Shown: piece after piece, positions 1-5,594 of the stretch
Position numbering within the stretch: the stretch's first letter is position 1
Layout: each line of letters starts with the position of its first letter
Source of the DNA: Gammaproteobacteria bacterium
Lineage (GTDB): Bacteria; Pseudomonadota; Gammaproteobacteria; GRL18
Direction: 5' to 3'
Assembly (NCBI GenBank): GCA_030632625.1
Contig: DAOVUK010000126.1
Coordinates: 1-7,835, forward strand
DNA: 7,835 nt
Program-made: the position numbers and the translations under genes
Notes under the pieces: model-generated
Databases searched by the model: none
What the model was told of the DNA's origin: nothing
What the model saw: the letters and a program-made list of their open reading frames with translations, nothing else

Positions 1-100
1 GATATTATGGCAATATATGGAAGAGCATCAAAAAAACAGTTAACTTATTTTTATCGCCAACATCATTTTCAAGCATTCAGAAATTGAGCACATATTGGTA

Positions 101-1318
101 TTACAATAACTTAAACGGATGTACTGTCACATTATCTCCAGCATTAACAGAACCACTGTCATGATCCAGATAAATAAAACAATTGCCTTTGCTCATTGAA
201 CTTAAAACACCTGAACCCTGTTTTCCTGTGGTTTTAACGATCAACCCCAGATGCGGGTCCTGTTGTAAAACACCCCGTTGAATTTCAGTTCTTCCCGGCA
301 GCTTTCGTAAACTAGTCTGACAGGGCACCTGCAGATTAAACAGAGGTGAGTCACCCTGCCCCATTAAACGTTTAATGGCTGGCCGGACAAAATACATAAA
401 GGTAACCATGACCGCAACCGGGTTACCGGGCAGACCAAAAAAGTGAGTATTGTTAATCTCACCAAAGGTCAAAGGTCTTCCCGGTTTTAAATGCAGTTTG
501 CTAAAATGGATCCGCCCTGATTCCTCCAGACATTGTTTGATATAATCAGCATCCCCGACAGACACACCACCTGAGGTAATCACCATATCAGCTTCTGCAG
601 CACCCTCAATCAAGGCATTACTTATCGCTGTTCGATTATCGGGAATAACGCCCATATCAATGACCTCAACACCCAAATCCTTAAGCATGCCATTGATAGT
701 ATAACGATTACTATCATAGATTTGACTACCCTGCAAAGCTTCACCGATACTGCGAATTTCATCACCACTTGAAAAAACAGCAACTCTTAGCGAACGTCTT
801 ATTTTCAGTGAGGCCAGACCTAATGAAGCTAAAACGCCCATTTGCGCAGCACCTAATGATTGCCCGGCAGACAAAACCACACTGTCTTTAGCGATGTCTT
901 CACCAATATTCCTAACATTCTGACCGTTGCGAATATCTGCATTAATTTCAACATTATTATCTTTAACCGATACTTTTTCCTGTTCTATAACGGTGTCAGC
1001 ATTATCAGGCATTTTTGCGCCAGTCATAATCCTTATGCATTGACCCTCAGACAGTTCCCCGTCATAAGGAGTGCCAGCAAAAGAAGTACCCACATTTTTT
1101 AATATGTTATTGCCATCAGCAGACAACTGTTGAAAATTAAAAGCATACCCATCCATTGCTGAGTTTTGATAAACTGGTACATTGATGGGTGAAATTATAT
1201 CTTCTGCGAGCGTTTTACCCAGAGCATTGGGTAAAATAACCGTCTGTTGATTGATCAGAGGTTTAATTTGCTTTTTTATAATGTCGATTGCAGCATCAAC
1301 GGAAATTGTATTATTCAT
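101..1318 (-). CDS. moeA: MoeA-type molybdopterin metal-insertion protein (molybdo-/tungstopterin)
   Basis: This 405-residue cytoplasmic enzyme joins metal to the activated pterin, the last common step before cofactor loading. MoeA motifs occur in order: NSAMDGYAF (52-60) with D56, IRIMTGAKMP (95-104), FSSGDEI (182-188) with E187, ITSGGVSVGDADY (247-259), LKPGRPLTFG (277-286) and FGLPGNPVAV (294-303), then the C-terminal beta-barrel domain. The length is normal for MoeA. The ATG at 1318 is preceded by AAGG with a 6-base spacing. It lies about 150 bp after tupC, beyond the inverted-repeat element, so it may be read through from the aor-tup operon or have its own promoter; I see no convincing -35/-10 pair. 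The setting suggests a copy used for tungsten insertion, but no residue visible here separates tungsten-specific from molybdenum-specific MoeA. Confidence 0.92.
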   Translation of the reverse strand: MNNTISVDAAIDIIKKQIKPLINQQTVILPNALGKTLAEDIISPINVPVYQNSAMDGYAFNFQQLSADGNNILKNVGTSFAGTPYDGELSEGQCIRIMTGAKMPDNADTVIEQEKVSVKDNNVEINADIRNGQNVRNIGEDIAKDSVVLSAGQSLGAAQMGVLASLGLASLKIRRSLRVAVFSSGDEIRSIGEALQGSQIYDSNRYTINGMLKDLGVEVIDMGVIPDNRTAISNALIEGAAEADMVITSGGVSVGDADYIKQCLEESGRIHFSKLHLKPGRPLTFGEINNTHFFGLPGNPVAVMVTFMYFVRPAIKRLMGQGDSPLFNLQVPCQTSLRKLPGRTEIQRGVLQQDPHLGLIVKTTGKQGSGVLSSMSKGNCFIYLDHDSGSVNAGDNVTVHPFKLL

Positions 1319-1331
1319 AAATAACCTTATT

Positions 1332-1440
1332 TAGTGTTCATCCGTTTATTCTGCTTTTAACTTCCCCCTTCTTCGCCTCAGGGCGCCTACTTTTGGTAGA
1401 AGGGGGAAGTTAAAAAACAACTATTTCCGGATGGACACTA
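1332..1440 (+). mobile_element. 109-bp nested inverted-repeat element, MITE-like
   Basis: The outer arms are TAGTGTTCATCCG (1332-1344) and CGGATGGACACTA (1428-1440), inverted repeats of 13 bp with one mismatch. They enclose a second, perfect 18-bp inverted repeat. Both ends have TA at the boundary, which fits a TA target duplication of the kind made by IS630/mariner-type transposases. No open frame of useful length lies inside, so any mobility would need a transposase from elsewhere. It fills most of the gap between tupC and moeA. A folded RNA or another intergenic repeat family is the alternative. Confidence 0.5.
1355..1415 (+). repeat. 18-bp perfect inverted repeat with 25-base loop
   Basis: The arms TTTTAACTTCCCCCTTCT (1355-1372) and AGAAGGGGGAAGTTAAAA (1398-1415) are exact reverse complements. 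The loop contains a further small stem, CGCC/GGCG at 1374-1385. On neither strand is the stem followed by a clear U-run, so I do not call an intrinsic terminator, though such a strong stem could slow RNA polymerase or protect the upstream mRNA. Confidence 0.85.
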
Positions 1441-1446
1441 TTTATA

Positions 1447-1474
1447 GTAGAGACGTTGCATGCAACGTCTCTAC
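1447..1474 (+). repeat. Perfect 28-bp palindrome overlapping the tupC stop codon
   Basis: The half-site is GTAGAGACGTTGCA, followed directly by its exact reverse complement. On the minus strand the transcript could form a long hairpin at the very end of tupC. No run of U follows, so it is not a standard intrinsic terminator. The final CTA on the plus strand (1471-1473) is the tupC TAG stop. From memory, similar GAGACGTTGCATGCAACGTCTC repeats are dispersed in some bacterial genomes, cyanobacteria among them. I cannot test copy number here. Confidence 0.85.
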
Positions 1475-2172
1475 GCTTGTTTTTCAATCATACCACCCTG
1501 ATGCAAATGCATATGGCGATTAAAATCCAATTCACCGCTATGAGGGTCATGACTCGTTAATATAATGCCGATATTATCTTCTTTCAGTTGATTAATTATA
1601 TCATAGGCGCTGTTTCGGGAATGTTTGTCCATATTAGCAAAAGGTTCATCTAATAAAATAAAAGCAGGATGAATGACCCATGAACGGGCAATAGCGACCC
1701 GTTGTTTTTCTCCACCGGAAAGCGCATAACTATTTCTATTGCCCAGATGCGGCAAAGCAATAATTTTTAATGCTTCACTCACCTTATGACTTATTTCTGA
1801 TCGACTTAAACCCTGATGTCTTAATCCGTATGCAATATTATCATAAACAGTACCGCTGAAAAGATAGGGTGTCTGGTGCAGATAACAAAAATTTTGCCGT
1901 AAAAATTTCTTGGCGGCAGACCAGGAGTTCTTCTTTTCAATGCTATTAGTCTGCACACACTGTTTATAAGATAAATCAAAACTGTCAGGCTTGAGTAATC
2001 CTGCCATAATTTTTAATAAGGTTGACTTACCTGAACCATTTTGCCCGGTCATCAGGATAAAATTCTCGGAGCTTATTTCAAAATTAAGATTATGCAGAAT
2101 AATCTGTTTATTTCTTTTGTAATTTATATCACCCAGCTTAAGAATAGTAGCCTGTTTATTCAAGATGCTCAT
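1471..2172 (-). CDS. tupC: Tungstate ABC transporter ATPase (TupC)
   Basis: This 233-residue ABC ATPase would drive tungstate import with TupB. All nucleotide-binding motifs are intact: Walker A GQNGSGKST (43-51), Q-loop Q100 in LHQTPYLF, signature LSGGEKQR (151-158), Walker B FILLDEP (171-177) with catalytic E176, and the switch histidine H208 in TSHD. It lacks the C-terminal regulatory domain found in ModC and is the short single-domain type usual for TupC. The segment between Walker A and the Q-loop is polar and slightly long. It overlaps tupB by 4 bp, so translation is coupled. The TAG stop codon lies inside a perfect 28-bp palindrome, so the present C-terminus (MIEKQA) may have been set when that repeat arose. 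Molybdate specificity is the main alternative. Confidence 0.88.
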   Translation of the reverse strand: MSILNKQATILKLGDINYKRNKQIILHNLNFEISSENFILMTGQNGSGKSTLLKIMAGLLKPDSFDLSYKQCVQTNSIEKKNSWSAAKKFLRQNFCYLHQTPYLFSGTVYDNIAYGLRHQGLSRSEISHKVSEALKIIALPHLGNRNSYALSGGEKQRVAIARSWVIHPAFILLDEPFANMDKHSRNSAYDIINQLKEDNIGIILTSHDPHSGELDFNRHMHLHQGGMIEKQA

Positions 2173-2870
2173 AAAGAATGTTCACCCTGCCCCTGAATAT
2201 AAGTTAAAAACAAATTGAGCAGTAAAGCCATGAGTAATAATACGATTCCCAATGCAATTCCCTGAGCAAAACTGCCCTTACTGGTTTCCAGTGCAATCGC
2301 AGTGGGAATGTTTCGCGTATAATGAAGAATATTGCCGCCGACCATCATAGAGCTCCCTACTTCAGCAATAATTCGGCCAAATCCTGCAAGTATAGCAGCA
2401 GTTAAACCAAAACGGGCTTCTTTTAACACCGTAAATACCGCCCGAAAAGGATGTGCACCAAGAGTAATCGCAGTTTCCCAGGCGCGCCTGTCAACAGCTT
2501 GCAACGTTGCATGACTCAATGCCACCAGAAGAGGAAAACACAGAACCATCTGCCCTATTATCATTGCTTCCTGAGTAAATAATAATTTCAAATCACCCAG
2601 GGGGCCGCTGCGGGAGAGCAGCAGATAAAGTGTTAAACCAACCACGACTGCAGGAATAGACATTGCAGTGTTAAATAAAGCAATAAAAAAACGACGCGCA
2701 GGAAATTGCAGATAAGCAAGGCAAAACGCAATCATAATGGCCAGCGGAGCTGAAAACAGGATAGCCCTGAAGGAGACACTGAACGATAAAAAAATAATTT
2801 CCCAGAGTTCAGTATCACCACTGAATAATAAATTAAGTGCCTGTAGAGTAGCCATGGACAAATCATTCAC
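2169..2870 (-). CDS. tupB: Tungstate ABC transporter permease (TupB)
   Basis: This 233-residue inner-membrane permease has about five hydrophobic segments, near residues 24-53, 61-85, 102-122, 155-178 and 203-225. The cytoplasmic coupling loop is clear: AWETAITLGAHPFRAVFTVL followed by GRIIAEVGSSMMVGGN (about 130-180), the pattern typical of the TupB branch of the Mod/Tup/sulfate permeases. It would carry tungstate into the cytoplasm for the cofactor of AorB. I accept the GTG at 2870, with AAAAGGTG about 7-9 bases upstream. An in-frame ATG at 2855 is five codons later and cannot be excluded. The gene lies 24 bp after moeB and its TGA stop overlaps the tupC start by 4 bp (ATGA). Molybdate or sulfate transport cannot be ruled out by sequence alone, but the AOR context favours tungstate. 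Confidence 0.88.
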   Translation of the reverse strand: MNDLSMATLQALNLLFSGDTELWEIIFLSFSVSFRAILFSAPLAIMIAFCLAYLQFPARRFFIALFNTAMSIPAVVVGLTLYLLLSRSGPLGDLKLLFTQEAMIIGQMVLCFPLLVALSHATLQAVDRRAWETAITLGAHPFRAVFTVLKEARFGLTAAILAGFGRIIAEVGSSMMVGGNILHYTRNIPTAIALETSKGSFAQGIALGIVLLLMALLLNLFLTYIQGQGEHSL

Positions 2871-2894
2871 AGTTTAACACCTTTTCCATTCCAG

Positions 2895-3719
2895 TCAGGC
2901 ATTCGCACACACAGAACAGTCTGGATTTTTTGCCAGGATCATAGACTCCCATTGCATGCTTAAAGCATCAAATAATAACACCCGCCCCATCAAAGAATCA
3001 CCCTTATTTATGATCAGTTTGATCACTTCAATAGCCTGCATACTGCCCATAACACCAACAACAGGTGATAAAATGCCATTGTTACTACAAGAGTTACTAT
3101 AAGAGTTACTATAAGAGTTACTAAAATTTTGGCTTGATTCTTTGCTTCCAGCCGCTCGCATACCATACAAGCAATGATAACAGGGGCTTTGTTGAGAGCC
3201 GCAATGATAAACTGATATTTGACCTTCCCAGCGAATGGCCGCGGCAGATACCAGCCATTTATTATGAGCCACGCAGGCCTGATTAATTTCAAACCGGGTG
3301 CTTAAATTGTCCGTGCAGTCCAGCACAACATCAACTGCAGCTACCTGTGACAATAATTGTCTGCCGGTCAGCTTCTCATCAAGCTGAAGCACATTAATCC
3401 CAGAATTAATATTTTCCATTCGATGGGCACAGGAACTGACCTTGCTCTGACCCAGACTGTCTTCATCATAGGCAATTTGACGCTGCAGATTATTTAACTC
3501 AACCTTATCATGATCGGCAATGGTAATTTCACCAACGCCGCTGGCGGACAAATAAAGTGCAGCAGGTGAGCCTAAACCTCCGGCACCGATAATCAGCACT
3601 TTCGCTGCTAATAGTTTTTGCTGACCTTCAAAGTCAATTTCAGGGAGCATAATATGACGGCTATAGCGCAATAAATCATTATCACTCATCTCTCTATGCT
3701 TGTTTTCAGAGAAGTGCAT
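2895..3719 (-). CDS. moeB: MoeB/ThiF-family E1-like adenylyltransferase with expanded loop
   Basis: This 274-residue E1-like enzyme would activate the C-terminal glycine of the adjacent MoaD by adenylation with ATP. Visible motifs are DLLRYSRHIMLPE (15-27), the nucleotide loop GAGGLGS (45-51), ADHDKVELNNLQRQ (68-81) with the Arg-finger region, LDCTDN (133-138), the zinc pairs C180/C183 (CYHC) and C268/C271 (CSVC), and SPVVGVMGSMQAIEVIKL (218-235). C211 corresponds to the conserved cysteine just before the GVMAP-type segment of E. coli MoeB. No C-terminal rhodanese domain is present. It differs from usual MoeB in the segment between C183 and C211, which is 28 residues apart and about 16 longer than I recall for E. 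coli. The extra length is a serine/asparagine repeat encoded by a 12-bp tandem repeat. The start overlaps the upstream stop as TGATG. Its partner could be MoaD, the RGGG protein, or both. A ThiF role is the alternative, but no thiamine genes are nearby. Confidence 0.88.
   Translation of the reverse strand: MHFSENKHREMSDNDLLRYSRHIMLPEIDFEGQQKLLAAKVLIIGAGGLGSPAALYLSASGVGEITIADHDKVELNNLQRQIAYDEDSLGQSKVSSCAHRMENINSGINVLQLDEKLTGRQLLSQVAAVDVVLDCTDNLSTRFEINQACVAHNKWLVSAAAIRWEGQISVYHCGSQQSPCYHCLYGMRAAGSKESSQNFSNSYSNSYSNSCSNNGILSPVVGVMGSMQAIEVIKLIINKGDSLMGRVLLFDALSMQWESMILAKNPDCSVCANA
3081..3124 (+). repeat. 12-bp in-frame tandem repeat inside moeB
   Basis: Three full units and a partial fourth are visible: GTTACTACAAGA, GTTACTATAAGA, GTTACTATAAGA, then GTTACTAA. 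The unit length is four codons, so copy-number change keeps the moeB frame. On the coding strand it gives FSNS-YSNS-YSNS-CSNN (residues 199-214), which ends with the conserved cysteine. The two middle units are identical, as expected for recent slippage. Confidence 0.9.
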
Positions 3720-4048
3720 CAGCCTCCCCCACGTTGAAACGACAAATTAAACTTTTTAAAAAATTGTTTTTGCTCAAATTCAGTATAATTATTAAAGGTA
3801 AATTGTACTGTTAGACGAGGGATCCTGAGAGAGCCAATAGAGCGATCGGCCTGTGCAAAAAAATGAATGGTTAAAGCTGAGTCAGGGTTTGAGCTGTCAT
3901 TGAAGTGAACAATAATGCTATTATCAACAATCGTATAGTTTACTGTTTCACTAAAATGCCTGGCAAAACTTTTAAACTGATTGACAAATTCCAGGCGAGT
4001 ATAGCCCATTTCTTTTTCAACAACAGAAAATGACAGGGACTTAGCCAC
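3719..4048 (-). CDS. Small protein ending RGGG, possibly MoaD-related C-terminal domain (DUF1952-like)
   Basis: I place the start at the GTG at 4048, inside the GGTGGCTAA that ends moaD, giving 109 residues and an 8-bp overlap. GGAAG about 6 bases upstream could serve as its ribosome binding site. A longer ATG frame from 4132 would overlap moaD by about 90 bp with no domain support. An internal ATG at 4007-4009 would give about 96 residues. The protein has no signal peptide, membrane span or cysteine. It alternates predicted strands (YTIVDNSIIVHF, LTIHFF, GSLRIPRLTVQFTF) with a C-terminal helix (FEQKQFFKKFNL) and ends FQRGGG. From memory, the GSLxIPxLxV pattern and terminal RGGG resemble the extra C-terminal domain of a Thermus MoaD-related protein, where it is fused behind MoaD. 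I cannot verify that by search. Its place between the carrier and the E1-like enzyme points to a role in tungsten-pterin synthesis or MoaD handling. The exact function is unknown. Confidence 0.7.
   Translation of the reverse strand: MAKSLSFSVVEKEMGYTRLEFVNQFKSFARHFSETVNYTIVDNSIIVHFNDSSNPDSALTIHFFAQADRSIGSLRIPRLTVQFTFNNYTEFEQKQFFKKFNLSFQRGGG
3723..3730 (-). promoter_or_regulatory. Ribosome binding site of the MoeB-like gene, within the RGGG codons
   Basis: GGGGGAGG lies 3 bases before the ATG at 3719, which itself shares one base with the upstream TGA stop (TGATG). The same bases encode the Gly-Gly-Gly end of the upstream protein. The spacing is shorter than usual, so translation may depend on ribosomes finishing the upstream gene. 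An alternative ATG ten codons further on (MSDNDLLRY) has only GAGAG directly before it and is less convincing, although homology to MoeB begins near there. Confidence 0.55.
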
Positions 4049-4292
4049 CTGCAACTTCCGGCCACAATGCCAGAGTATCATTTTCCTGGAGAATGGTTGA
4101 ATCTCTATCAGGGGGGCACACAAAAACACCATTTAGAATGACTAGATAAGCTTCTTCGCGATCAATTTTAAAAAGATCGATCACCTGATGAACACTCATT
4201 TCAGCACCCACTTCAACCACAGCCGCATTAGCTTTAGCATGAGGCGGTAAATGCCGTTTCAATCCAGCAAAACATTTAAGAGTGATATTCAT
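4041..4292 (-). CDS. moaD: MoaD/ThiS-family sulfur-carrier protein
   Basis: This 83-residue beta-grasp protein ends in WPEVAGG. The terminal Gly82-Gly83 is the diagnostic feature: in this family an E1-like enzyme adenylates it and it is then converted to a thiocarboxylate that supplies sulfur for the pterin dithiolene. The middle segment VILNGVFVCPPDRDSTILQENDTLALWPEV (residues 51-80) matches the usual C-terminal half of MoaD/ThiS, and length is normal. Its place after aorC and before a MoeB-like gene suggests a dedicated carrier for the tungsten pterin of AOR. No MoaE, its usual large-subunit partner, is in the window, so it must be encoded elsewhere. The ribosome binding site is weak, with only GGA well upstream, and 47 bp separate it from aorC. 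Its last codons overlap the start of the next gene by 8 bp. ThiS or another ubiquitin-like carrier is a possible alternative. Confidence 0.85.
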   Translation of the reverse strand: MNITLKCFAGLKRHLPPHAKANAAVVEVGAEMSVHQVIDLFKIDREEAYLVILNGVFVCPPDRDSTILQENDTLALWPEVAGG

Positions 4293-4339
4293 TTAATGAG
4301 AGTCCATTTGCCACCGTTCATTTGTTAAAGATAGTCAAT

Positions 4340-5587
4340 TTAAACATTTGCCAGATAAGCTTCCATAAGACGACTCGGATCCTTCATCAGTCTTTCCTTC
4401 CAGATGCCCAGTTTTACTTTGCCTCGTATCAATCCCCGGACAACACCAATATGTTGAGTATGTCCAAGCGTACTAATACCAATCAGCTGCTCACCTTTAA
4501 ACTGTAGATTGAGGTAGCGATAATTCTTTTCATCCAGAAGAATGCTTTCTTCACCGCCGCCAACACCCATCCATTGACCGAAAGATGTTGAAATTAATCC
4601 CATGGTATCCAGAATATTCATATTAATACTGCCATGGTGAACACAGCTGTTATTTTCTACCATATTAACTGCAGCGATGCGCCCATGTTCTACTGCAGTA
4701 GGCTGAATAGCCTGCACCTGCCGGGATTGATCAGAAAAATCCAGTCCTTGTGCCGCATCGCCAGCCGCATAAACATTATCAATATTGGTCTGTAAAAACT
4801 GATTAACCAGAATACCCTGATCCAGTGCAATTGCAGAGTTTTCAAGAAAGCCTGTATTTGATTTTACCCCCGCTGCACAAATCAGCAGATCAGCAAACAA
4901 AGACTCAGAATTTTTCAGATTGACCTGCAGAGGCTGCTTTTGAGACGTATTAGTTTCACTTATTGAAGTCACCTGCTCACCAGTCAGGATCTTAACGCCC
5001 TTAGATTCACACCAGGCTTTTAATAAGCCGCCTGCAGTATCATCCATCATTCTGGGGACCATACGATCGCCCATTTCCACAACCGTGAGATCAACCCCTC
5101 GTTTGAGCAATGACTGCAGTATAATACAGCCAATGAAACCAGCCCCCATCAAAACCAGTGATGAACCGGGCACGGCCTTTTCAGCAATATTACGGGCATC
5201 TTCCAGAGTCCAGCACGTGTGGACATGATCAGAATCAATACCATCAATGGGCGGTAATACAGCAGTTGCACCGGTTGCTAATAACAACTTATCATAAACC
5301 AGTGTATTAGCATCTGATAATAAGATACTATTTTTTTCAGTATTCACCTCACTGACCAGTTCACTGTTAATATTAATGTCTAAATCACTAAAATACTCAG
5401 TGTCGTGACGCAAATAAGTACCATTTTCTGCAATTTTTTCTTCCAGGAAATAAGGAATTGCCATACGTGAATAAGGTGGTTCTTTTTGCCCCTTAAGCAA
5501 AGTGATTTGCGCATTTTGATCCCGTTTTCTAATCGTTTCGCAGGCAATCACCCCCGCAGGGCCCGCCCCGACTATAATATAGTGCAT
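4340..5587 (-). CDS. aorC: FAD/NAD(H)-dependent reductase subunit of the AOR complex (AorC-like)
   Basis: This is a 415-residue pyridine-nucleotide-disulfide-reductase-fold flavoprotein. I place the start at the ATG at 5587, because the FAD Rossmann motif (MHYIIVGAGPAG, residues 1-12) begins there. An upstream in-frame ATG at 5665 would add 26 unrelated residues and overlap aorB by about 70 bp. Further motifs are LLLATGA (101-107), a second Rossmann motif MGAGFIG (147-153) ending its second strand in acidic E171, which favours NAD over NADP, and VYAAGDAA (272-279) for flavin binding. The C-terminal part, from about residue 330, holds the extra domain usual in these subunits. No redox-active CxxxxC disulfide is visible, so it is not a classical disulfide reductase. 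It starts 7 bp after the aorB stop, with AGGGA inside the end of aorB as a likely ribosome binding site. It probably passes electrons from AorA to NAD+, or from NADH in the reverse direction. Another small-ferredoxin reductase is the alternative, less likely here. Confidence 0.87.
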   Translation of the reverse strand: MHYIIVGAGPAGVIACETIRKRDQNAQITLLKGQKEPPYSRMAIPYFLEEKIAENGTYLRHDTEYFSDLDININSELVSEVNTEKNSILLSDANTLVYDKLLLATGATAVLPPIDGIDSDHVHTCWTLEDARNIAEKAVPGSSLVLMGAGFIGCIILQSLLKRGVDLTVVEMGDRMVPRMMDDTAGGLLKAWCESKGVKILTGEQVTSISETNTSQKQPLQVNLKNSESLFADLLICAAGVKSNTGFLENSAIALDQGILVNQFLQTNIDNVYAAGDAAQGLDFSDQSRQVQAIQPTAVEHGRIAAVNMVENNSCVHHGSINMNILDTMGLISTSFGQWMGVGGGEESILLDEKNYRYLNLQFKGEQLIGISTLGHTQHIGVVRGLIRGKVKLGIWKERLMKDPSRLMEAYLANV

Positions 5588-5594
5588 ATTGTTA

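Noticed and set aside
31..50. A-run, AGTTAACT palindrome and T-run that could be a weak two-way terminator after moeA.
   Set aside because: The palindrome has no loop and the stem is almost entirely A/T, so it is too weak to support.
1..100. Possible 3' end of a convergent plus-strand gene at the left edge (frame 1 is open to a TGA at 85-87; frame 2 to a TAA at 41-43).
   Set aside because: All three plus frames are open at the edge, and the short peptides carry no recognisable motif, so no frame can be preferred.
860..1102. Plus-strand 80-codon frame opposite moeA.
   Set aside because: It is antisense to conserved MoeA sequence, with no domain or convincing ribosome binding site.
1355..1415. 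Intrinsic terminator for tupC.
   Set aside because: The stem is strong, but no U-run follows on the minus strand (the next bases read GCAGAATAAA).
2500..2511. TGCAACGTTGCA palindrome in tupB that shares bases with the 28-bp palindrome.
   Set aside because: It encodes ordinary conserved permease sequence (ATLQAVD), lacks the outer GTAGAGA arms, and is likely coincidence.
3023..3292. Minus-strand 89-codon frame inside moeB with LVTLIVT repeats.
   Set aside because: It is a shadow frame of moeB, and its repeated peptide comes only from the 12-bp tandem repeat read in another frame.
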